Origin: UASB124 sp041662445
GTDB lineage: Bacteria > Babelota > Babeliae > Babelales > RVW-14
Direction of reading: 5' to 3'
Assembly: GCA_041662445.1 (NCBI GenBank)
Contig: JBAZSL010000005.1
Location: 29,154 to 93,153, forward strand
DNA length: 64,000 nt
Under the pieces are notes generated by a model that did no database searches, had not been told where the DNA came from, and saw only the letters and a program-made list of their open reading frames with translations. A program made the translations under genes and the position numbers. The number at the start of each line of letters is the position of its first letter. The stretch's first letter is position 1. Shown in pieces: positions 33,793 through 41,772 of the stretch.

Positions 33793-35886
33793 ATGCATAA
33801 AGTATTTAGTCTCCCAGAACAGGGTCTCAGTATTGAAATAGGCAAGTATGCCAGACTAGCCGATGGTGCTGTGTGGGTTAAAGCAGGTAACAGCATTGTT
33901 CTTGCTACCGCGGTCGCATCGAAGCAGGCTCGTGAATTTCCTGGATTTTTCCCGCTCACGGTTGAATATCGCGAGCGCACCTCTGCTGCAGGCAAAATTC
34001 CAGGCGGTTACATTAAACGAGAGGGTAAACTTTCTGATTTAGAAGTTCTCACCTCCAGGCTCATCGATCGCCCTATTCGCCCTCTTTTTCCTTCGAATTA
34101 TTTTAGCGAAGTTCAAATTCTTGCAACGGTTTACTCTTCGGATGGCAAATTTCCAACGAGTATTCTAGGCATTCTCGGCTCATCTCTGGCGTTAACGCTG
34201 TCCCCTATCCCGTTTTTGGGGCCAGTTGGCGCCGTTCAAGCCGGCCATATCAATGGCAAGTGGGTTTTCAATCCAACCTTTGAAGAACTCAGTCAATCTG
34301 ACGCTCAAATAACCATTGCTGGGACTAAGGCTGGTATATGCATGGTTGAAGGCCATTGCAATAACGCCTCAGAAAAGGAACTTGCTGATCTTTTCTCCTC
34401 CGCACATGAAATTATCAAAAAACAAGTAGATTGGCAGATCGAGATTCAGAACGAGCTCAAGATCAAAAAAATAGAAATTGTTGATGAAATCGACTGGACT
34501 TCGTGGAAGAAACGCGTTACAGAAGCACTTCCAGCAGATTTTCTTGAACAAATTTTTGCTGCAACCAAGGTTGAGCGCAGTGAAGGCGTCGATGCCATTA
34601 GACGTTCAATCATTGAAAAGTTCTCTGATACAATCAAGGCTGAAGAAATTAACGAATCAGTAATAAGTTATATCTTTGATTCTATTGTCAAAGAACAGCT
34701 TCCTGATTACATCATTAAAAAACAGACTCGTGTTGACGGTCGACGCTTTGATGAAATACGCAAAATTTTCGCCGAAGTTTCCCCGTTGCCTTGCGTCCAT
34801 GGATCTGCGGTATTTCAACGCGGTGAAACACAGGCTATGGCAAGCTTGACACTGGGAACCGGACAAGATGCTCAACGCGTTGAGACTCTTTTGGGCGGAG
34901 AAAAAGAACGCTCATTCATGCTTCATTACAACTTCCCACCATTTGCAACTGGTGAAGCAAAACCCATCCGCGGAGCAAGTCGTCGCGACATAGGCCACGG
35001 TTATCTTGCAGAAAGCACTTTTCTCAATGTTCTTCCACCTCAAGAGACATTCCCTTATGTTATTCGCTCCGTTGTCGACATTCTTGAATCCAACGGTTCG
35101 TCATCGATGGCAACTGTATGCGCCACGGCACTTGCACTCATGGACGCTGGCGTTCCTATTAAGGACGTTGTTGGCGGTATCGCTATGGGTCTCATGCGTG
35201 ACGCGTCCGGCAAACTTCATGTATTGACCGATATCCTTGGCATGGAAGATGCCTATGGGCTTATGGACTTCAAAGTGGCCGGTACTGAAAAAGGTATCAT
35301 GTCATTCCAGCTCGACATCAAAGATAAAATTGGACTTCCTCAAGAACTTTTTATCGATGCACTTGAACGCGCACGCAAAGCTCGTTTGCACATTATTGCT
35401 GAAATGAAAAAAGCACTTTCCGCTCCACGACCTCAGGTTTCTGAGCTTGCTCCACGCGTCTTTATACTCAAAGTACCAACCGACAAAATCGGTATGATTA
35501 TTGGCCCATCAGGTAAAAACATTCGTGAAATCGTTGCACGAACAGGCACCCAAATTGATATTGAAGACGACGGTACTGTTAAGATTTATGCCAAGAGCAA
35601 AGAAGCTGCACTTGAGGCAGAAACATGGATAAAGACCATTTCTGGAGACATCGAGCTTGGTTCGATTTTTAACGGCATCATCAGACGTATCGCAGAATTC
35701 GGTTTGATCGTCGAACTTGTTGCCGGAAAAGAAGGCATGGTACACGTTTCAACCATCTCACGCACCAAACAACGTGATTTTGATAAGCTTTACAAAATTG
35801 GTGATAAGTTGGCGGTTAAAGTTATGGCCGTTGACCGTGAAACTGGCAGAATTCGGCTCATAGCTCCTGATCTCGAAAAAGACTAA
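33793..35886 (+). CDS. pnp: Polyribonucleotide nucleotidyltransferase (PNPase)
   Basis: The 697-residue PNPase has two RNase PH-like cores. The first has FPLTVEYRERTSAAGKIPGGY and RLIDRPIRPLFP. The second has FQRGETQAMASLTLGT, ATGEAKPIRGASRRDIGHG and SNGSSSMATVC, and MEDAYGLMDFKVAGTEKG carries metal-site aspartates. KH (IGMIIGPSGKNIREI) and S1 domains close the protein. It degrades RNA 3'-5' phosphorolytically. It ends one base before rph. Confidence 0.98.
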   Translation: MHKVFSLPEQGLSIEIGKYARLADGAVWVKAGNSIVLATAVASKQAREFPGFFPLTVEYRERTSAAGKIPGGYIKREGKLSDLEVLTSRLIDRPIRPLFPSNYFSEVQILATVYSSDGKFPTSILGILGSSLALTLSPIPFLGPVGAVQAGHINGKWVFNPTFEELSQSDAQITIAGTKAGICMVEGHCNNASEKELADLFSSAHEIIKKQVDWQIEIQNELKIKKIEIVDEIDWTSWKKRVTEALPADFLEQIFAATKVERSEGVDAIRRSIIEKFSDTIKAEEINESVISYIFDSIVKEQLPDYIIKKQTRVDGRRFDEIRKIFAEVSPLPCVHGSAVFQRGETQAMASLTLGTGQDAQRVETLLGGEKERSFMLHYNFPPFATGEAKPIRGASRRDIGHGYLAESTFLNVLPPQETFPYVIRSVVDILESNGSSSMATVCATALALMDAGVPIKDVVGGIAMGLMRDASGKLHVLTDILGMEDAYGLMDFKVAGTEKGIMSFQLDIKDKIGLPQELFIDALERARKARLHIIAEMKKALSAPRPQVSELAPRVFILKVPTDKIGMIIGPSGKNIREIVARTGTQIDIEDDGTVKIYAKSKEAALEAETWIKTISGDIELGSIFNGIIRRIAEFGLIVELVAGKEGMVHVSTISRTKQRDFDKLYKIGDKLAVKVMAVDRETGRIRLIAPDLEKD

Positions 35887-35887
35887 T

Positions 35888-36700
35888 ATGACTTCATTTC
35901 GTCGCGCGGATAACCGTGCGTCTGAACAGATCCGCCCTGTTTCAATTCAGTATGACGTATTTGGCTGTGCTGATGCGTCAATACTTTACGAGCAGGGCAA
36001 TACCAAAGTTCTTGTTGGCGTAACGTTACAACCAATGGTTCCCCCTTTCCTCAAGGGGCAGCGAACCGGCTGGCTCTCAGCAGAGTATGCTATGCTCCCA
36101 ACTGCAACCAAGCAACGCACGCAGCGTGAATCATCACAAAACCAGCGCAACGCACGCAGTGTTGAGATTTCGCGGCTTATTGGCAGATGTCTTCGAACAA
36201 CTATCAATCTTGCATCACTGGGCGAACGTAGCATCTATATCGATTGTGACGTCTTGCAGGCAGACGGCGGCACACGCACCGCATGTATTACCGCAGCCAG
36301 CTTAGCTCTCGAACTTGCATGTCAACGTTGGCATGCTGCAGGAGTAACTACGGTTAACGTATTTAAAGAACAGTTGGCTGCTATTTCGGTTGGGGTGGTA
36401 CAAGGAATTCCACTTGTTGATTTGGTCTATAGCGAAGATAGCAATGCCGACGCTGATTTTAATTTTGTTTTCACCAAGCACATGGCTATTGTTGAGATTC
36501 AAGGTACAAGCGAAAAAACTCCGGTCAGTAATGATTGCTTTGACCAGATCAAGAACCTTGCTATTGCTGGAACAAAAGATCTCTTTGCACAGTGTCAATT
36601 ACTGGCAAGTGCAAAGATCATCAATCAACCGTTTCAAGAAAAGCAAAGTCCCTTTAGTCTGGGCGCCCGCTTAGGAAAAAATTTAGAAACTAGACAATAA
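35888..36700 (+). CDS. rph: Ribonuclease PH
   Basis: The 270-residue protein matches RNase PH: FLKGQRTGWLSAEYAMLP, SVEISRLIGRCLR, the phosphate/metal segment IDCDVLQADGGTRTA, and VDLVYSEDSNADADFNFV. It trims tRNA 3' ends phosphorolytically. All six tRNAs in this window encode CCA. It sits one base after pnp, so two relatives of the same exonuclease fold form one operon with rpsO. Confidence 0.95.
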   Translation: MTSFRRADNRASEQIRPVSIQYDVFGCADASILYEQGNTKVLVGVTLQPMVPPFLKGQRTGWLSAEYAMLPTATKQRTQRESSQNQRNARSVEISRLIGRCLRTTINLASLGERSIYIDCDVLQADGGTRTACITAASLALELACQRWHAAGVTTVNVFKEQLAAISVGVVQGIPLVDLVYSEDSNADADFNFVFTKHMAIVEIQGTSEKTPVSNDCFDQIKNLAIAGTKDLFAQCQLLASAKIINQPFQEKQSPFSLGARLGKNLETRQ

Positions 36701-36703
36701 CCG

Positions 36704-36743
36704 CCTTCCTCGCGTACACCAAAAATGTACGGACGGAGGAGGG
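36704..36743 (+). promoter_or_regulatory. Hairpin that includes the ribosome-binding site of the next gene
   Basis: CCTTCCTC (36704-36711) can pair with GAGGAGGG (36736-36743) with one G-U pair. A second stem, CGTACA/TGTACG, lies inside. The 3' arm contains the GGAGG ribosome-binding site of the ATG at 36747. Confidence 0.45.
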
Positions 36744-36746
36744 GGA

Positions 36747-37412
36747 ATGAGGTCAGTCACTATCGGTATCTGCTTACTCATTGCGCTTACAAGTGCTAGT
36801 GGGTGCGGAAAAAGAGAACCACGAGTAACGCGTGAAAAAGTTGCTTCGCGTCATAAAAATTCCTTATGTGACAATATGGCCGATTTCTGGTTTTACCGGC
36901 TTCGCACTGTTCAGAAGGAAAAATGCTACCGATCCGGACAGCTTTCCTCCAAACGGTTGCACAATTGCATTGAACGGTACGGCATCAAAAGTATTATTAA
37001 TTTGCGTGGATATCACCCTGAATTAGCCTGGTGGCAGAAAGAAAAAGGGATTGCTGACGAACACGGTGTTTTACTTTACAATATCGCTATGAACTCAAAA
37101 ACGCTGCACTCAAAAGAACTTATTACGGCTCTTCTTTCCATCTTCGATACAGCCCCGCATCCTATTTTGGTACATTGTGCCAGCGGAGTTGACCGTGCGG
37201 GTGAGGCCGCTGCTTTGTGGCTTTTGGCTCATGAAAATGCACACAAGAAGAAAGCCGCGCAACAGCTCTCATACCAATACTTTCATGTTCCAGCCCTATG
37301 GGGTGGTGGTACCATGGATTTTTTTATTAAAATATGGCGAAATAAAGAGTGGGCCTTGCAAGAATACAATCCCACTGATTACCTTAAACAACTCGCTCAT
37401 GTCCATCGCTGA
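36747..37412 (+). CDS. Lipoprotein with dual-specificity/tyrosine phosphatase-like domain
   Basis: The 221-residue protein begins with a lipoprotein signal (LIALTSASGC, lipidated Cys near residue 20). It then has a phosphatase-like domain: KCYRSGQLSS, IKSIINLRG and the P-loop HCASGVDRAGE, which fits C-x5-R. The residue after Arg is Ala rather than the usual Ser/Thr, as in some DSP-like bacterial enzymes. The protein is expected to be membrane-anchored outside the cytoplasm. It starts behind a strong GGAGGAGGGGG site and ends in a one-base TGATG overlap with the LptE-like gene. The substrate is unknown. Confidence 0.82.
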   Translation: MRSVTIGICLLIALTSASGCGKREPRVTREKVASRHKNSLCDNMADFWFYRLRTVQKEKCYRSGQLSSKRLHNCIERYGIKSIINLRGYHPELAWWQKEKGIADEHGVLLYNIAMNSKTLHSKELITALLSIFDTAPHPILVHCASGVDRAGEAAALWLLAHENAHKKKAAQQLSYQYFHVPALWGGGTMDFFIKIWRNKEWALQEYNPTDYLKQLAHVHR

Positions 37413-37966
37413 TGTATATGCATTATAGATTGAAAATTTTTATTATTTTTTTACTTGCCCTAACAAGCTGTGCCAAAAAATCTACTATTTCTGATGTAGC
37501 AATCCGTAATGCTAACATTCCTATTTTCTTGGAAATACCGCACAATCCACTTGTCTTTGATAATGTATCGCCCCTCATCACTGAAGCTCTCCATCACCAT
37601 TATTTGCGCATTGGTTATTGCATTGTTAACACGTCCCACGATGGCTATACGCTGCGCTTACGGGTCAAGGCGCTTGACCCAACAAGCAAACTGGTATCTC
37701 CTGACATTGTACTCATGCACACGAAGATTCGCTGCGAACTTGAATGTATACTCCTCGACTTTGGACATCAGATTGTGGCTCAAAAGACCTTTTCATTCTT
37801 CACCTTGATCTCCAAATCAAAAAATCCTATTCTCAACAGCGATTTTATTGATTTTGAATACCGTCGCCTCTTTGAACGAGCCGCGCCACAAATCGAACGA
37901 TTTTTTAGGCCATATCTCGTTGAGGCGTTTACCAAAGATGAGCAGGATAAAAATAAAGTTTTATGA
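37412..37966 (+). CDS. LptE-like LPS-assembly lipoprotein (putative)
   Basis: A 184-residue lipoprotein with a short signal (IIFLLALTSC) and lipidated Cys near residue 21. The predicted alpha/beta body has SPLITEALHHHYLRIG, YTLRLRVKAL and CELECILLDFG, which resembles the LptE/RlpB fold. LptE plugs the LptD outer-membrane LPS translocon. The assignment rests on size, lipobox, fold-like pattern and position immediately before a HolA-like gene, as in enterobacterial lptE-holA. The start overlaps the preceding stop (TGATG). LptD itself is not in the window. Confidence 0.6.
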   Translation: MYMHYRLKIFIIFLLALTSCAKKSTISDVAIRNANIPIFLEIPHNPLVFDNVSPLITEALHHHYLRIGYCIVNTSHDGYTLRLRVKALDPTSKLVSPDIVLMHTKIRCELECILLDFGHQIVAQKTFSFFTLISKSKNPILNSDFIDFEYRRLFERAAPQIERFFRPYLVEAFTKDEQDKNKVL

Positions 37967-38943
37967 ATTTCCAGGAGTTTCTCACCGCATCACTCACACC
38001 AGCCTTTTGGCGAGCATACCGTTCCTACTGTTTTGTCGGTACATCATATCCATTGCTCTGGTTCTCAAAGCTATTCGCCATCCTGAAAGAACGCGATATT
38101 CTTCCGTTTCCCTTGCAACGTATCAACGTGGAGTCTATTGAAAAAAAAGTCCTCGACGCAACCCTTAACCAATCAATTTTGGGCAATTACTCATTTTTTT
38201 GGTTTGGGGCTATTGCCGCTGAGCGAGAAAATAAAACCGTTCAACAACGTGCTGCCGATTTATGCTCGTACCGCGGTCCACACAGCGTTGCGTTTTTTAC
38301 TACCAAGCAGCCTAAAGATCTCGCAGCTTCAACGATAGTAATTACCATTCCCAATGAACTTAAGACAGATGATATCGCTATGGTTTCAGACATTTTGTTA
38401 CCGTCAGGCGATCCTTCCACTAAAAATTTTATAAAAAGAAGCATTCAACACATTGGAAATCTTGAGATTGAATCTTTCTGCCTACTCTTGAGTTACATAG
38501 AACTCATTGGCCCTGCGCATTTGAATGGCGCCAAAGATTTTTTGGAAACAGTAACCGGATCAACCCATTCGCTTTCACAGCTTTCTGAGCAATTTTTTGC
38601 CAAAAATGCCCCAAACTTCTTTCAACTATGGAGTAAGATCAACAATCAATATCCTGACATTTTTTGGATATTTTTTTGGACAGAGCAAACCTGGCGCGCT
38701 CACCACGTCTTACGTTTTTTAGCAGAAAAAAATTTTGTACAAGCAAAAAAAATAGGCTTCAGACTTCCCTATGCCTTTATGAATCGGGATTGGCAAAAAT
38801 CGTCAACAAAAGAGTTGGCAAACGCGTATAAATTTTTGTATCACCTAGATTATGCGCTCAAAACAGGATCAACGTTTTGCTCACTTGATCTTTTTTACGC
38901 AAAATATTTTACTGGGGCGTTTGCACAAAGGCATGAATCATGA
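37963..38943 (+). CDS. Putative DNA polymerase III delta subunit (HolA-like)
   Basis: The 326-residue protein has the size and segment order expected of HolA. The N-terminal part is poorly conserved, and the central helical portion contains FIKRSIQHIGNLEIESFCLL. The C-terminal domain has FFWTEQTWRAHHVLRFL, FRLPYAFMNRDWQKSSTKEL and FLYHLDYALKTGS. The last two recall the final helical clamp-loader domain of delta. It overlaps the LptE-like gene by 4 bases, which adds support because lptE-holA neighbours are common in Gram-negatives. The Walker-like region is not obvious, as expected for delta. A profile match would be needed to settle it. Confidence 0.5.
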   Translation: MNFQEFLTASLTPAFWRAYRSYCFVGTSYPLLWFSKLFAILKERDILPFPLQRINVESIEKKVLDATLNQSILGNYSFFWFGAIAAERENKTVQQRAADLCSYRGPHSVAFFTTKQPKDLAASTIVITIPNELKTDDIAMVSDILLPSGDPSTKNFIKRSIQHIGNLEIESFCLLLSYIELIGPAHLNGAKDFLETVTGSTHSLSQLSEQFFAKNAPNFFQLWSKINNQYPDIFWIFFWTEQTWRAHHVLRFLAEKNFVQAKKIGFRLPYAFMNRDWQKSSTKELANAYKFLYHLDYALKTGSTFCSLDLFYAKYFTGAFAQRHES

Positions 38944-39185
38944 TGACACTTTATGAATTTCTTCGGCAACAAGTAAAACGTATGATTGCAGGAACTGGGA
39001 GTCTCAATAAGGGAAACATCCATCCTCTTATCATGAATGAAATCGAAAAATACATCATTGAAATTACCCTGCAAGAAACGCATAACAACTATGTTGCCAC
39101 CGCCCGCGTCCTCGGCATTTCCCGCAGCACGTTGTACCGTAAAATACGTGAACATGGCATTGAAGATACGCATAATATTGAATAA
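38940..39185 (+). CDS. Small Fis-type helix-turn-helix protein
   Basis: An 81-residue protein whose C-terminal half is a Fis/NtrC-type HTH (ETHNNYVATARVLGISRSTLYRKIREHGI). The N-terminal helices could dimerise. It overlaps the HolA-like gene by 4 bases (ATGATGA). It could be a nucleoid protein or the DNA-binding partner of a sigma54-type regulator; the sequence alone does not decide. It is probably the last gene of the rpsO to HTH run. Confidence 0.7.
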   Translation: MMTLYEFLRQQVKRMIAGTGSLNKGNIHPLIMNEIEKYIIEITLQETHNNYVATARVLGISRSTLYRKIREHGIEDTHNIE

Positions 39186-39241
39186 TTAAGGCGTGCACAT
39201 TAAACTGCGTGTTGATTGGTTTTTACATGAAAGAAGCTGAT

Positions 39242-39643
39242 ATGAAACACGTAGTAACCCGTACGTTATTCATCCTGACGCTGGCTATCGTACCGATCCA
39301 AATAAGCGCAATGCAACCCGATTCAAGCACAATTACGCAAAAAAACTTTATTGCTCAACTTAAAGAAGCCATAAGCTCGAATAATGCAATGCAACTTCGT
39401 AGTATGCTCATTAGTGCCCTAGAAAAAAAAGATAACGATTTTGAATCATGCAAAAAAGACGTATTGTGCATGATTGATTATATCGGCTATGAAACAACAC
39501 GCCTGCTTATCCTAGCATGGGTACCCGATACAGATTGTCCGTTGGACGCCAAATTTGAGTCAAAAATAGATACGTGGCTGAATTTTTTGAGCACCTTTGC
39601 GCCACTTCCCGATCCAACAGAAGAACCCTTTTGTACGTGGTAG
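39242..39643 (+). CDS. Small exported hypothetical protein
   Basis: From the ATG at 39242 (GAAAGAAG upstream) this 133-residue protein has a clear signal peptide (TLFILTLAIVPIQISA) with probable cleavage near residue 23. The mature part is helical and includes FIAQLKEAISSNNAMQLRSM and an acidic Cys-containing C terminus ending in CTW. The AISSNN-MQLRSML segment faintly recalls an ankyrin-like helix pair. No domain is recognised. In-frame ATGs at 39227 and 39209 are less likely. Confidence 0.6.
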   Translation: MKHVVTRTLFILTLAIVPIQISAMQPDSSTITQKNFIAQLKEAISSNNAMQLRSMLISALEKKDNDFESCKKDVLCMIDYIGYETTRLLILAWVPDTDCPLDAKFESKIDTWLNFLSTFAPLPDPTEEPFCTW

Positions 39644-39735
39644 TCTTTGCACCACTTTCAGATTTTGTTTAATCACAATATTTGCAGTAACCTATAAGAT
39701 TATTTTTTACTTACACAGGCAATAAAAGGATATCC

Positions 39736-40095
39736 ATGGCTGATCAACAAAAAACCGTTCAAGAACTCAAAGACTTTGTGAATAATTTTGTCAAAGAACG
39801 CGAATGGAACCAGTTCCATAACGCTAAAAGCTTGAGCATGGCCATCGCCATAGAAGCAGCAGAGCTCATGGAGCACTTTCTTTGGATAAACAGTCATGAC
39901 AGCGAAAACATCGTTACTGCAAACCGCAGCGATATAGAGGACGAAATGGCTGATGTCATGATCACTCTTTTGTGCCTGTGCAACGCATATAATGTCGATA
40001 TTTCTGATGCCATGGAGCGAAAAATGGTCATTAATAAGAAAAAATATCCGGTCGAAAAGGCCAAAGGCCGTTACGATAAATACACAAAATTATAG
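39736..40095 (+). CDS. MazG-like nucleotide pyrophosphohydrolase
   Basis: The 119-residue all-helical protein has the MazG/dCTPase core: WNQFHNAKSLSMAIAIEAAE, LMEHFLW and DEMADVMITLL. The EAAEL and DEMAD acidic clusters bind Mg. It ends YPVEKAKGRYDKYTKL, as in dCTP pyrophosphatase-like members. It hydrolyses non-canonical or excess (d)NTPs to monophosphates. It probably has its own promoter, since 90 bases separate it from the previous gene. Confidence 0.88.
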   Translation: MADQQKTVQELKDFVNNFVKEREWNQFHNAKSLSMAIAIEAAELMEHFLWINSHDSENIVTANRSDIEDEMADVMITLLCLCNAYNVDISDAMERKMVINKKKYPVEKAKGRYDKYTKL

Positions 40096-40234
40096 AATTA
40101 TGTCCCCTCACCAGAACCGGCATTCTTACTCACGTTTTACTTATTTCAAACCAAAGACTTGCTTAACGAGCCTTCGTTACTTTATGCATAGTTGATAGTG
40201 AGACTTTTTATTAACCTAATACAAGGAGTTTATC

Positions 40235-40831
40235 ATGAACAAAATGCTCGTGATTTTTCTCATACTGACGGCGGTCGCCGTTTTTATTTATATGCGTTAC
40301 CCAAACATCATTACGGACATCAAAGATCACGTCATTCCGACAAAAGTCCAGGCCAGTGAAAAATTACCAGCCCCGACTGAAGACAATCTCATTACCCACC
40401 TCAATAAAGCGCTCGCTGATGAATGGCTTGCTTATTATCAATACTGGGTTGGCGCGCACATTGTTAAAGGTCCTGTTGATGAAAAAGTTAAAAAAGAATT
40501 ACTGGAACACGCCGGAGAAGAGCTCAAACATGCTGATATGCTTGCACAACGAATCCTTGAGCTTGGCGGCAAACCCTTACTCGAGCCTAAAGAATGGTAT
40601 GACTTTAAAGTTTGTGGCTATATCAGACCAACAAGTACTGACACCAAACCAATTTTGCAAGAGAATCTCACGGGAGAACATTGCGCAGTTGTTGAGTACA
40701 AAAAACTTATAGCATTGGTCGAAAAAACTGATCCCAAAACACACACAATGCTCATTTCAATACTTGCCGACGAAGAAAAACACGTCAAAGATTTAAATGA
40801 ATTACTCGATGAGGTAGCACAAGCTAAGTAA
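40235..40831 (+). CDS. Membrane-anchored ferritin-like/Dps-like protein
   Basis: The 198-residue protein has an N-terminal membrane helix (MLVIFLILTAVAVFIYM) and a linker. A four-helix ferritin-like domain follows, with carboxylate and His ligands in register: ADEWLAYYQYWVGAHI, LLEHAGEELKHADMLA, GEHCAVVEYKKLI and ADEEKHVKDLNELL. This pattern matches Dps-like/bacterioferritin-type di-iron sites. A Cys in FKVCGYIRP is unusual. An AAGGAG site precedes the ATG. It likely handles iron or peroxide outside or at the membrane, which is inference. Confidence 0.82.
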   Translation: MNKMLVIFLILTAVAVFIYMRYPNIITDIKDHVIPTKVQASEKLPAPTEDNLITHLNKALADEWLAYYQYWVGAHIVKGPVDEKVKKELLEHAGEELKHADMLAQRILELGGKPLLEPKEWYDFKVCGYIRPTSTDTKPILQENLTGEHCAVVEYKKLIALVEKTDPKTHTMLISILADEEKHVKDLNELLDEVAQAK

Positions 40832-40844
40832 CGCAAACATGTTT

Positions 40845-41255
40845 CTACGGGTGCCCTGCGGCATCCGTAGCCCTCAAAAATTCTTTCCTTCCCTCAAGCG
40901 CCCAAACGACGCCTTTATCCCATTTATATATCTTTGCATAAATAAGAACATGATCAACGACAGCACTTTCAAATTCATATTCAAATTTCCGCAAAATAAA
41001 ACGCGCTACATCAAGACGATTGTCCTCAGCCGCAAGCTGAAGGACTCTGGCGACAAATTTATGCTCTAAAGACGACAATAGAGCAACAGGCAGGGGCTTT
41101 GTTGCAAATTTCACTACTAGGTCTTCAGGCGTCGAAGCATCACAAAAAATTGTAAACTCAAGCGTTTCAAAAGGCGCTCTTATCGCCGCCCTGATATAAC
41201 ATGAAACGTTCATTAAAATTACAACAAAAAAAATAACGTTATAGTGCTTTATCAT
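40845..41255 (-). CDS. Small exported hypothetical protein
   Basis: A 136-residue protein from the ATG at 41255 (GGTG upstream; a longer frame to 41273 also exists). It has a signal-like hydrophobic N terminus (VIFFVVILMNVSCYIRA) and a helical body (ARVLQLAAEDNRLDVARFIL) that resembles one ankyrin-like repeat. No further domain is recognised. It is the last gene of a minus-strand run that includes the Nudix and DUF2608 genes. Confidence 0.55.
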   Translation of the reverse strand: MIKHYNVIFFVVILMNVSCYIRAAIRAPFETLEFTIFCDASTPEDLVVKFATKPLPVALLSSLEHKFVARVLQLAAEDNRLDVARFILRKFEYEFESAVVDHVLIYAKIYKWDKGVVWALEGRKEFLRATDAAGHP

Positions 41256-41284
41256 TTTTTCACCGTATATCACAACAACTACTT

Positions 41285-41761
41285 TTATTTCTTATGCTCT
41301 TTAAGCGCCATGTCCAAAGCCACGCGCAGTGAAGCTTTGTTCTCAGCCCACCAAAGAAGTTTCTGCGCTTCATCAAAAGTAACCCAACGATATTCGGAAT
41401 GCTCATCGGTAAGCGTGATATTTTCGCATCCAGAATCAAGCTCCGCAACAAATACATATTCCGTAATCTCAGTAACTTCTGAGGCAAATTTGTGTTTGTT
41501 GTATACAGGAATGGGATAAGAATAATGATATGAGCTTTGCACAATCGACATCGGCTGCAAGCCTGTCTCTTCGAGCAACTCTCGTCGCGCGGCATCACCC
41601 AATGATTCATCTTCAAAAGGAGCACCTGTAACCCCCTGCCAACATGGATTGGTTAGCGTCGCACGCTTGAGCATAAGCCATAAAAATTTGCCATTAATAT
41701 TACGATAGCAATACACGGCAACTTGAATGGGAACACGGTAAGGATTAATTTTTTTATTCAT
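41285..41761 (-). CDS. Nudix hydrolase
   Basis: A 158-residue Nudix protein. The Nudix box is present as GAPFEDESLGDAARRELLEE followed by TGL, fitting G-x5-E-x7-REUxEExGU. The N-terminal strand VQVAVYCYRNINGKFLWLML and later YVFVAEL and HSEYRWVTFDEA resemble dihydroneopterin triphosphate pyrophosphatase or housecleaning members. The substrate is not set by sequence. It follows the DUF2608 gene after 11 bases. Confidence 0.88.
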   Translation of the reverse strand: MNKKINPYRVPIQVAVYCYRNINGKFLWLMLKRATLTNPCWQGVTGAPFEDESLGDAARRELLEETGLQPMSIVQSSYHYSYPIPVYNKHKFASEVTEITEYVFVAELDSGCENITLTDEHSEYRWVTFDEAQKLLWWAENKASLRVALDMALKEHKK

Positions 41762-41772
41762 AAAAAACTACA

